Made by a program: the position numbers and the translations under genes | Notes under the pieces: model-generated | The model's database searches: none | What the model was told of the DNA's origin: nothing | Seen by the model: only the letters and a program-made list of their open reading frames with translations | In this document: positions 35,041 through 46,004 of the stretch, one piece after another | How positions within the stretch are numbered: the first letter of the stretch is position 1 | Layout of the letters: each line of letters begins with the position of its first letter | Assembly: GCA_965153455.1 (NCBI GenBank) | Contig: OZ234493.1 | Span: 29,502,213 to 29,566,212, forward strand | Direction of reading: 5' to 3' | DNA from: Sphagnum compactum | Taxonomy: Eukaryota > Bryophyta > Sphagnopsida > Sphagnales | DNA: 64,000 nucleotides

Positions 35041-38000
35041 AAAATGGATCTCATACGGATGTATGTAAACATCATTTATACGATTGTGGTCAAATGTATT
35101 TAACTTTGTGAGCAAATTGCATGGTAGTTGCATTGTAAAACTGTTGTACAATTGGCCTATATGGTGATTTCATGTACAACTTTGTGTGTGATTACATTAC
35201 AACTAACTATGCCGAATGGCATGTACAATCAAGCACATGTCTGCATTTCCACCATCCGTTTCAACTATTATATAATTAATTTTCAACTAAACTTGTTCTT
35301 GATACAACTATTATTCCCATTATGTTTTCACTATGTAAATACTATTAATCCACCAATTTGGGATTTTCATTCAACTTCAATATGACTAGTCATCAACTAT
35401 GTTGCAACCATAATGTTATGATACCACCTACAAATTGTATAATTTATTGAAAGTGTAGTCCTAAAATGATACCGAAATAATATATACATTGCATTATCAA
35501 ATCCATTGGGACGTACACAAATATTCCTTTGTGAACATCAAAATCTTTTATTCTAACCATCGAAGAGAGTTCTACATTATATGTTTCAACTCTAGAAGCA
35601 AAGGAACAACATAGAAGAAGCACAAATCATGTTTTTTTTAAATGATCTTTATTTCTAGATATCATATCTTCCTTGTTTCTTGTCCATTTTCAATGATCTA
35701 AAATCTTATGTATGCACCAAGTTAAAATCTACATGAATTATTTGAGGTCCAAAGATAAAGGAACAACACGTAAGAGCCATTGAAGAAGATGAATGTGTTG
35801 AATCTTAAAACGTGAATTAGGCCAGTGAACAAACATTGACCCCATTTACTTTTGACAACCATATCTTTTTCATTTGTGTCTTTTGAACAATTTAAATGAC
35901 CATGGATGTGCCAAATCAAAATTTAAAATAACTTTTCCATTTGAAAAGCAAAGGGACAATGTATTAAAATCTAAAGCTATTTAAGAGCTTAAATGTTTAC
36001 TTACTAACTTGTTTTGTAATAGTTGCAAGTGAATTGCAACTAGGATGCAACTAATTTTTTATCCTACCTTTCAAGTTTATAAAGTACATAACTAAGTGCA
36101 TTAAGAGTATTAAAAAAAAATGACATTTGGAATAAGTCAATAAAAAAAAGGTTTGGCCCTAAAGATTAAACCCAAAATAAAATAAGATTATTCCAATGAC
36201 CTACCTACCTACTTTAAACTTACTTACCTATTTACTTAGGCCTAACTATCTACCTAATTAGCCTAAGAAATTTAGGTAATAATGCCTACCTACTTTAGGC
36301 CTACCTACTTATTGACTTGAGTGTCACATGTCAACATCTTATTGGCCTTAAGTAGAATAATGTAAATTAAATTAATAAAAATATTAAATATCAAAATAAG
36401 TTTAAAATTGCCATGTGTCCATTGACGATCTATCAACACATCATTGCCACATCAACACATTGTTTCTTATGTAATTACAATTACGTAGTGGCATAATAGT
36501 TTACAATGATTTAATTGCAACATAGTTGCACAAGTTACATATGTATATTAATTTTATATATAGTGAGTTGTGTCGTTAAACTTTTGCAACTTGTTCGATA
36601 GCATTCAAGCTATACAAATATAGTGGGTTATAAGCCTAATTGTAACTTGCAAACAACCTATTTTTTCATAGTGATTTAATTTGATTTTTAAAAACTTTTT
36701 TTTGACATCTTATATCTTGCTTTTTATTTTGTTTTGAGTTTGCACAGGTAAACTTTCCTGTGAAATTTTATGACCAAACTTGACTAATTTATTTAACATT
36801 TCTACATGTTAATTTCATATCTTTTCACTTGGACCAAGGCAACAACACAAAGTCATGAGGTTCTTAAACCAAATTGAAAAGGCACATGTTAATGTGCCTT
36901 TTTATGTTATCTTTTGAAAGGTATCGAAATAATTTTTTTTGAATTATATATATATGGGTTGTTTGAAACCACAAACTCTAGATAAATCCAAAATACAACA
37001 AATTATGTTGTAATTGTTTTGAAGTGTTGTTCCGATTTGTGTGTCAAACACAAGGCCATCAAAATTTTATATTTTTGTAGCCAAAGGGACAATTAGTAAA
37101 ATACACAACATTGTCTAACAATTTTAGCATAGTAACTACTCAAAATTTACCAATCCATAACAATTTCATATATTCATGTGATCACCACACATCCAACTAC
37201 TTTGTTGAATCTATGGTATTAGTATATATTCTTATCATCACTTTTGTTTCCTTCACTTTAATTAATGTCCATTCATTAATGATTTTTTCAAACATTTTAA
37301 CAAAAAGTCATGTTTCATTTTTACCCTTAAGAACTAAAAGACTTGTGTGAACAATTAAATCCTTACATCTCATATTTTTTAATATAAAAACAAAGTAAAA
37401 TCTATACATGCATTTTCCAAGTTGCATTTTTAATATTAATGGTGATTGATGTTACTCTTCAAATTTCATGCAAAATGATGCATCAAATTTTATAATATGA
37501 GTTAAATTATTAGTTATTGAAATATTGATGAATTGTCCTAATTGATATTGCAAAACATTTAGAACCTAAGCTTTGATATTTGAAATTGCCACAATAGTTG
37601 CATAAGATTTAATGACACAAATTTAAAATATGTTTAAATGTTTTTACATTGTGTTGCTAAATTCAATAATAACCTTTTTGGGCATTGGGTATTTTATAGC
37701 ATATTTAGGTGTTGCCAGTGAAAAGTTTGAAAAGTAAATTCCATTTTCATTTCAACATAGACCATCCCAATAATGTATCAAAATTTATTTTGAAATCATG
37801 TTGGAAAAGTTGTGTGAGCAATTAAATCCATACATATGATCATTTGCAATCTAATTCATTTTTAATACAAGAACAAAGATAAACTTGTAGGCATTTTTCA
37901 TAACACATTAGATAAGTTGATTGCTCATCACCTTAAAACACTAAAAGGACAATACCCATAGTATTAACCCCAAAAAAATGTTTCCAATTTTATTCATGTA

Positions 38001-39224
38001 CATATTATAGATTTCTTTGAGGGTTTTGAATTCATTGGAACCCAGAGGTTCTTTGGTTCTGAACCAAAAAAAAGGTTATCACCAAAATCAAATACCCGCC
38101 CAACATTGGTTTGAACATCCAAAAGGGACCACAAGAAGTTCTAAAGCATTTCATTACGAGCGAAATGAAAATTTCAAGATTGTTAAGGACTTGTAAAGGA
38201 AAACCCTATCTATATCCAAATAAAAATTGCTTGTAAAATAAATAATGCTTTTTTTAAAAAACCTATTCTTCTTTTTTTTTACTACAGATTCAGAAATGAC
38301 AATATTATAGCCATATATATATATATATATATATATAGGTGTCACATTATCAAAGGATGTTAAGCACATGATCTGCATGTTGGATGCATGTGCAAAACAT
38401 ACTCATGTGGAAAGAGGACAATCCCTGACCCTTTTCATAGGAATTGACCTCTTTGTCAGACATGCCCATGTTGAGAGTAGTTGGGCCATGTTCATTCATT
38501 GAAAACATGCTAGCCTAGAAGCTTCCTTATCTCCCCATACAACCACTCCATAAGAGGCTTTGCTTGTGGGAGAATTTTTTAGTCTGTGGAGCTTGACTTG
38601 GTAGCAGCCTACAGACCCTAAACCCTAAACCATGTCAAAAGACAAGAGATACCTGAACACTCCAGAAGATTTTTTATTTAAAAAATAAAATAATAAAAAT
38701 AATAATATTCTTTGAAAATAATATTAATTTTTTAAAAATTAAAAAAAATTCAACATAGTCTACAAATAATTTTCGATACAGAGTTTTCTGGGAGTTGATA
38801 TAGGGAGGATTTTGCATAATTTTTCATAATGGTCACATTCATTGACAATTCTGGAATAAGGAGGATCATATGAAAACTTAACCACTTCACTCTTGTTTTA
38901 AAAACTCTCTATTTAAAATAAAATAAAATTACCTTATTTCTTTCCTCTACCCATCAACATGGAGATAAAAATAAATAAAATAAATATGTGTCTTTTTATG
39001 TCCACAATATTTATATTTAATTTTTTAATAATAATTTTTCTTTTCTAAGAATAATAATAATAATAATAATGAAGAACTATTGGAAACCATATGAGAACAT
39101 GGCGAGCATGAACCTGCACACATGAACATGCAGGATGGATGATGTTTGTGCAGGGAACACTTTTTCATTGCATTCCTGCACCATATCTGACCATGATGGT
39201 TACCTATGTACCAACCACCCACAT
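35041..39224. other. AT-rich gene-free DNA
   Basis: No protein or RNA gene was recognised. The stretch includes a TACCTACC/TTAGGCC-rich low-complexity patch at 36195-36310, an AT microsatellite at about 38313-38338, a GGTTC-type patch at 38035-38120 that resembles 10250-10330, and two CCCTAAA words at 38617-38630. Confidence 0.5.
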
Positions 39225-39680
39225 CTATATACGTACCTACCTACCTATGTACCTACCTAGTAAACACTTAGTGCTTTACCTTAGTTACCTACCAAAATAG
39301 TAACCAGGTAGACTCTCATCGACCCAATGAACGATTCTGTAATCCTTTGCTTCTTCTTGGATGAAATTTTTTATAGCAACGGGTATCTCCATTCTCATAA
39401 CTAACCAGGTAACCGCAAAATAAGTTGAATTTTACACTCCGAAAACAAAAAAGACTGGTTCCCAGTTGGACGGAATTTCCGATTTTTCGACCAATTCCTG
39501 ATTCCGGTTCTAGGTCTAATTTCAAAACTGGTTCAAAGTTGGTTCCGGGTCTAGGTCTAGGTACCAAGTAACCGGACCTCGAAGTTAGAACCAAAACCGG
39601 CCCAAAACCAGAAGCGGCCAACACTGGTTGGTACCTTGTGCTAGCTAGTAGGTCACTACTGAAAGGAAGGTCGAAAGTTA
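39225..39680. repeat. Composite TACCTACC plus GGTTC/AACCGG-rich repeat
   Basis: The left part (39228-39315) is rich in TACCTACC words. The right part (39440-39620) is rich in GGTTC, GGTCTA, AACCGG and CCAAAACC words. The same order of the two word types recurs at 57575-57850. No coding potential is seen. Confidence 0.5.
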
Positions 39681-39773
39681 TGGACGGTTAGGTACCTAGT
39701 CCTTGCCGCTCACGAGCTTTGCCTTTCTGCGCGGAAGCACACAACACTGGCACGGCACGGAGAGAAGAGAAGA

Positions 39774-39950
39774 GGAGAGGAGAGATCGTGTGAAATTGCG
39801 AACAACACTTGCGCAATTGCGTGTGTCGTGCAGAGGAGAGAAGAGGAGAGGAGAGGAGAGATCGTGTGAAATTGCGAACAATACTTGCGCGCAATTGCGT
39901 GTGGCCTTTGCGCAGACAGGAGAGGAGAGGAGAGATCACTTGAAATCCGA
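39774..39950 (+). repeat. Tandemly duplicated GAGAGG-containing leader, about 75-bp units
   Basis: Two nearly identical units (about 39774-39834 and 39835-39905) each contain a GAGAGGAGAGATCGTG purine block followed by GAAATTGCGAACAA and a CGCAATTGCGTGTG palindromic block. A third partial unit begins at about 39918. They lie directly upstream of the small gene at 40026, in its likely promoter or 5' leader. Confidence 0.8.
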
Positions 39951-40025
39951 TCCGATACAGACACGGGGAAGAGGTAGTAGAGGGAGATCTTGAGATAGCG
40001 GGAAGCGGAGGAGAGGGGAAGGGAG

Positions 40026-40310
40026 ATGGCGAACAAGAGTTATGAGAGGCAGGAGTCTAATGGACTGGGCTGGGCAAGTCAATGGGGGAACAACTTCGAC
40101 GAGGACGTCGCCTCTAATCCCAAGGCGGCGGGACACAAAGGGAGCAGCAAGGAGAAGTTAGCAGAGGTGAACAAGAAAGTGAAGGCGGTTGCCAGTAGTG
40201 GCATGGAGAAGACCAAGGAGGTTGTCACCGTCGGTGCACACAAGGTGAAGACCGGCACCAGTAGTGGTTTCCGCTGGATCAAGGAGAAAGTGCAGCAGAA
40301 GAAGAAGTGA
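40026..40310 (+). CDS. Small Lys-rich conserved plant protein
   Basis: Single-exon protein of 94 aa of unknown function. The N terminus has the pattern GLGWASQWGNNF; related plant small proteins as I remember them carry a similar GLGWAxQW start and a Lys-rich end with a GTSxGxxWIKxKxQKK signature. Here the C terminus reads GTSSGFRWIKEKVQQKKK. The middle (residues 35-70) is helical and Lys/Glu/Ala-rich with K-V-K repeats. There is no signal peptide or membrane segment. The ATG at 40026 is the first after the duplicated purine-rich leader. GC content of the coding region is higher than its surroundings, which supports a real gene. A TTTC run (40358-40386) and an AATAAAG at about 41110 lie downstream. 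The function is not known to me. Confidence 0.75.
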   Translation: MANKSYERQESNGLGWASQWGNNFDEDVASNPKAAGHKGSSKEKLAEVNKKVKAVASSGMEKTKEVVTVGAHKVKTGTSSGFRWIKEKVQQKKK

Positions 40311-41729
40311 AGAAGAAGAAGAAGAAGAAATGGCAGTAGCCGTCGTTTTTGTTGCTGTTTTTCTTTCTTTCTTTCTTTCTTTCTTTGTGTCCGTCCGGCT
40401 GGACATTATGGAAGAGTTTTGGAGGATTCTTTTTTTATTCTTTTGTTTTTCCTTGTTTTCTAATTACATATATGGATAGATTGTGATGGTGAGAAACGAC
40501 GTTGTGTTGCTGCTTTCCTGCTGCTGCTTCTGGTTTGTGGAAAAGCTGTGATACTGCACTGCAAATTCGCAATTGGTGGAAAACTGCGTTCCAGAAGATT
40601 ACTGGAATCTTGCAGACAGACAGACAAACACACACCCTGTGTTATGTGTTGGATTTCTGTGCCACGCAGGGGGATCGACATGCTGCAAATTGTGAGATCG
40701 ATCCTTTCTTCCTTTTCTCCTTCCTTGGACTATGCTTGTGGCTGTGCCACTCTGAGTGTGGTGGATGGTTTCCGGAAAGTAAAATACCTTCTCGGATCCG
40801 GACACATGCAGAAACCTAAGAAATGCTCCACTTCGTAATAGAGAATTCGGGAATGGATTTGAAAGCAAATCTAGTTTGTCCATCAGAATATGCAGGAGTG
40901 GAGTGTGCCAGAGTCATAAGAGTTTTGCAGAATTTGGAAGTTAATGCAGAATAGTCAGTAGCATGAGAGGCTAAATCTGCTGCCAGCTTTTGCATAGTTA
41001 GGGTTGCCTCAATGGTTGTTGAATCAGGTGATGGTTATTGAGCGGTTCCTGGCAAATCTTGTGGTTGATCAGAGCAGAGTGTAACATGCATTCATTTTCT
41101 TACAGATTACAATAAAGATTTGACTGATCTTCTGGGTTCCTCTATCTGGACATTGTGATGCAATGAAATGATGATGAATTTTTGTATGTTTGACTTCCTG
41201 TCACTTCAGTGGATCGATTGCTTCAAGCATGCATGATTCATGATATCCCTTTTCCTGATCCTGCTGATCTTGGAACATGGAACAGGAATAATCATGATTG
41301 GAATTCTGATCTTCTATGATGGTATCATATTCATTCATATATGCATTTGTGTTTGCCTCATTAGCCTCCTGACTTCTGTATTCGCAGAGGTTGAAATTGG
41401 TTCCGTCCATCACCAAGGTCGTCATCTGTCTTTGCAACTGATTGTGATCAACTGAGTTTGGCCACAATCTATCAAATTCCAGAAGATGATTCTGATACTC
41501 TGTAACCTGTGTTTGTATGTGGAAACCAAAACAAGGTATTGCGAGATGACATGCTCATTTGACAACCTCAACTCCAGAATCAGAAGGTACATATACAATC
41601 CGTCACATGCTCCTTTCTGATTACAAGGATGCAGGTGGAACTTCTTCTCAGTATCAGAAATGTAAAGTTCTGAATGTTAGGTTAGGTAGTTCTCACTGAG
41701 ATATCACTGTTATCTTGGAGCACATCATT
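40311..41729. other. 3' UTR and flank of the small gene, no gene seen
   Basis: The sequence begins with AAG repeats and a TTTC microsatellite at 40358-40386, then has transcript-like composition to about 41.1 kb, where AATAAAG could serve as a polyadenylation signal. Open frames here are short and without recognisable motifs. Confidence 0.45.
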
Positions 41730-42520
41730 CAAAGCAGTTGGGAGTTGTGTGCATTTTGTGGGGAATAATAGCTTCGTTGACACAGATGCCAAATGCTGGA
41801 GCAAATGCAGTGTGGTATCTTGTAACTGCCACAATATGTGAAATGCAGGTAAATGGTTCTGACAAGTGCAATTGAAAGTTGTGGAGCCAGATGCGGTCAC
41901 TTGTGGATTTTAAATGCATATTCACAATGTAGGAGATGCATGAAGAGGGTAAGTTTTCTCATGAACAGACTGTTGAATGGAAGACAGCTGGAGAGTCTTC
42001 AACAAGATGTCTGCCCACACACAATTTGGTCTCATGGAAGACCATGCTCTGGGACATGTGAGCAGTGGGGAAGGGCAGAAGGCATTGGTCCTATTTTCAC
42101 AAAATGTGATGGGAAGGTTTGCAGTCAGGCACTGTCATTTTTGTAAGAGCCTTGAAGGAGCAATGGCACCTTCAAGGGGGGAGGTATGCGAAGCAATCAT
42201 TCAATTGGTTCTGAGTCCAATGTCCATGTGTGTAGCAGTTGCTCTGTTTGACATGTATGCCAAATTGGGAAAGCATGGTGGATGCTTGGAGACCGTACAA
42301 CCATGACACCGCATGCAACATGGTGTCTCAAACTCCCATGCTGAAAGGATATGGCATGCATGGGGGCCTAGCCACAGTAAGAAAGCTCTTGCATATTGTG
42401 AGGAAATGTGTCAACAAGGTGTTGTTGGGGTTGCAATGGATGAAGCCTGTACTACTATTCCATTACAATATTTTTGCAACAGTGGCATGTTTCCCATGCA
42501 TGGTTAATCTCGTTGTTGAC
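41730..42520 (+). pseudogene. Decayed PPR (pentatricopeptide repeat) gene fragment
   Basis: Spread over all three + frames are remnants of PLS-type PPR repeats. Near 41745-41800 is FVGNNSFVDTDAKCWSKC, which resembles the usual VGNSLVDMYAKCGS. At 41870-41930 is VVEPDAVTCGF followed by an NVGDA remnant. At 41985-42110 there is a VFNKM-like segment and GEGQKALVLF. At 42235-42290 is ALFDMYAKLGKHGG. At 42320-42430 are MVSQTPMLKGYGMHG, then SKKALAYCEEMCQQGV. About three repeat cycles remain. Stops and frameshifts break each one, so no functional product is possible. PPR proteins of this type bind organelle RNA and are often intronless, which this fragment also appears to be. Confidence 0.7.
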
Positions 42521-43956
42521 AATCTGGTCATCTGTGGGAGGCAGAGGATTTCAATGGAACAATGTGTTTCTGTTTTATTCAATTTGTTCCACGTTTCAAT
42601 CAACACTTGAATCTATCTTTAAGCAGCACACCACATGCCCTTCATTGAAATGCACATAATTCCAAGTGTAAATTAAAGATTCCAGTTATAAAATGAAGTG
42701 CATTAAAAAAATGTTGAGAATTTGTTCTTAGTTGGGCACCTTTTCCTCTGACAGCATTAGAGGATGCTGCATTGCACACCTTGCACCTGTTTAGAACATC
42801 TTTCCATTAGGCTACACTGATCAGAGATATAGCAAGCTTTCCATTATATTTTTCCAGCTACATGTGCTCACAGTCACCTCACAGCTCTACTAGTCAAGCA
42901 TTGACCAAATTGTATGGCTTACAATAACAACTATATGCACATATAATAATGGTGGGATGCAAAGTGTTCGGGATAACATACATGGTACATACATGGCAGT
43001 CCCAAACACTGTAATTGATAGGTAAGGCTTCGTTATTTAGGCTTGTTTTTGGTTTTTTATTCCTGTGTTTACTAGTATAGACCAAAACCAAGAATGCATG
43101 TGGAAAAAGTCACATTTCTATTTGGACTGCAATAAGGTCTACCACAAGAGTTCTTCCAAGAGTTGCCTTTGAATAAGGGTAGATGTTGAGCAAATATGTA
43201 AGGGTGTGTGATTTTAGAGAACATGTGATGGCATTGTAGACCAATCTCGAGGTTGAAAAATAAAACCAAAAGACAAACCACTTAAGAAAGAGTTGCACAT
43301 ATTGAAATAAATATACTTTTGTCACCTCTCTTTGGAAATAGATACAAACAAAGGAGAGAATTTAACTCATATGTTTCATTGATCCAAGGTACAAAACTTT
43401 TTTAGGTGGCATATAGCCTACATCTGTACACATTTATCATTGACAACCATTACCATCACAAACTAGCGAATGTCAAAAGGTTAACCATCATAAGAGCTCA
43501 TGAAAAGCTTTGAGCTTCAAAATGCACAATGCCAACCGCTACCCTTTTTATCGACTTAGTTTTAAACATCTTTTGGCCTATATTGTTGATCACTAGGTCA
43601 ACCAATTATCCTAGTGTGGAGACCTAGGAGCTGCTTAGTCTGAAGCCCTGTTAGAAAAAAGAAGAGCCGGGCCAAGAAGTGAGCATGTATTCCCCAGGCC
43701 TAGGAGTAAGGGTGGGAAGGGAGGGGAAGAGAAAAACACTCTAAACCCTAAACTCCGGACAAGACTTCTTTTTGTTGTTTCATGGTGGTGGCTTCAAGTG
43801 GGAGTCACTTTGAATTTGCTTTTTCTATCCAAAAGACCAATCTTTTGCATAGGGACATAGATCTAAGAAGCTTGAAAATAAGTGTCAAAGAATATGTAAA
43901 TCTATATATATATATATATGTAGATTAGATATGTTTTGCCTTTGAATCAAGAGGTT
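42521..43956. other. Intergenic, AUX/LAX 3' flank
   Basis: No gene was recognised. The stretch near the AUX/LAX stop (43957, minus strand) should hold its 3' UTR. An AT microsatellite lies at about 43903-43919 and a CTAAACCCTAAA word at 43741-43752. Confidence 0.45.
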
Positions 43957-45963
43957 TTAGTTATGGTGGGTGGTGTTTAGGTTGAGTGGTGGTGCTGGTG
44001 CTGCTGTTGGTGGGCATTGATAGCATGGCGCAAACACACCAAAAGTTTTGATTTGATCCTTGAAAGTGGTAACACTTGCCCAACCACCCCATCCGATGCC
44101 AATTACCACTGTCCAAATGACAATGAAAATGTTGACTAGGTAGATTGCAATCCAGCTTTGCATGAAGAAAGGAGGCCTCACTACCGCATTCTGGAGCACG
44201 AAGAGAAAATGCAACAGCATTGTCAGGAGACACATCAGCTGAATCAAGGTTAAAGAAAAGGAAAGAAAAGAACTTGTTTTATCTTCATTTTGTATTTGCA
44301 GCCAATATGGAACTTTTGGTCTTTCTCAAACCTTTCTTTGTTTTCTCTAACTTTTTAGCAAGAGAATTGGCAACTCAGTCAGCCAATCAACAGATTTTTG
44401 CAGGGATTTTTCTGTCTTTTTTTGGTTGGGGAGCGGGTATTTTTGAAGTACTAACCTGGCGTGCCTTGGCAGTGTAGAAAACGCGCATGTGAGCAGTGCA
44501 AGGAATGATGTAGACTGTGAAAGTGACAAGCAAGGCACCGACTGTTGAATTGATGGGTCCAAAGAATGGGAATGCTATGGCAAAGAACCAGACTGGCAGA
44601 ATCACTGGCATGCGACAGACAGCACGAAGCAACATGTTTTTCGAAGTATGGATGCCAATAATCTTCTCCCAGACAAAGTAAAGAGGCGTGACAGCAAACC
44701 CCACTGTTATGAACTGGCCACATGAACAACACCAGCCAATATCAGCCAACAATTTCCTGCCAGGTATGATGATGAATCACGGAGGAGGAAATTAATTAAT
44801 AAGTTTATTCAAGCCTTTGTAACTATCATCTACTACTGTGGGTTTGTAGAGAGATTTGGGTTTGAAGGAAAAACTGTTAGTACCTGATGGATGAGCATGA
44901 GAACAACGGCAAGATCACGAGCACCACTCCGGGGTAGCAAGGACAGTGCATTTGAGTGTTCCAAAAGGAGGTCTCCAAATGCCCAGTAAACAGCTATGGC
45001 CGAAGGTATGGTCAATGTAAATACGTAGAGTGTGGCAAAAACATATACATATTTGAACTTCACAGGTTTCCACATTGCATGCATAATCTCTCTGCAAATC
45101 ACAGAACACAAATGATCACAATGCCACCACCTGTCCACTTGTTTGTCAAGACACACAACATTTTACTCAGAATCTGTCATATTCAATTGCAAACAACATG
45201 TTCAAACAACCTGTTTGAATTTCACAGTTTTTTTTTGGTAACATGTTGATGGGCATACATAATCTCTCTGCAATCACAAAATTGTAAAGGTTTTTGAGCT
45301 GAGAGGCTTTCTTTCATTTTCAATGGGGTTATGCAACAAAATTTCATGGATCCTGTCAGATCCCTGTCACATCCCAGGAAAGTGGACAGGTTTCTATAAG
45401 GTAGTATGAAAAGGTTAGTAAATCTTTATGCAGGGGGAGGCATTTTCCTGCAATAGTCATGTCATGGTCAGTGAGTGAGACTCGGGCTCTGCCCTCATCC
45501 TCCTCATCCCACATGATGTAACTCCCTCAGGAAATTGCCACTTTATGGAAGTTGCCTCTTTGATTTTTTTTATCTCTATGCATTTCATTTTCTAATTTCC
45601 TGTTTCTCAATTCAGTGAAAATTTGTTGTTTCTTTATGCAAGGGAAGGATCTATCTTCAGTCCCTTCCATCATTTTTGGCAACCTGCACTCATCCTGCTA
45701 GCCTCATGACAGGTGCCTCAAATCCCGAAAGGATCTAAAGATAAACCCTTCTGCTGTACATACAGAAATGTCACATCACTTTGTCAACACACAATTTCCG
45801 CACTCCATACAACTACCAAACACATTGAAACTCTAGCAACAATTCCCATAAGTAAATTAGAAAGGAAAGAAAACTAACACCCATTTCCACACCCAAAGCA
45901 GCCAAAATCAGATTCAAACTGTGTCGAGACAGACAGGCAGACAAGCAAGCAAATTAGCAGCCT

Positions 45964-46004
<41 letters not shown>

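Noticed and set aside
38617-38630. CCCTAAA words here and at 25779-25797 and 43741-43752, as interstitial telomere arrays
   Set aside because: Only one or two units each; too short to be telomeric arrays, and such words are common in plant DNA.
39696-40036. Overlapping Ser/Leu-rich open frames on the minus strand
   Set aside because: They arise from the duplicated GAGAGG leader of the gene at 40026 and are repetitive.
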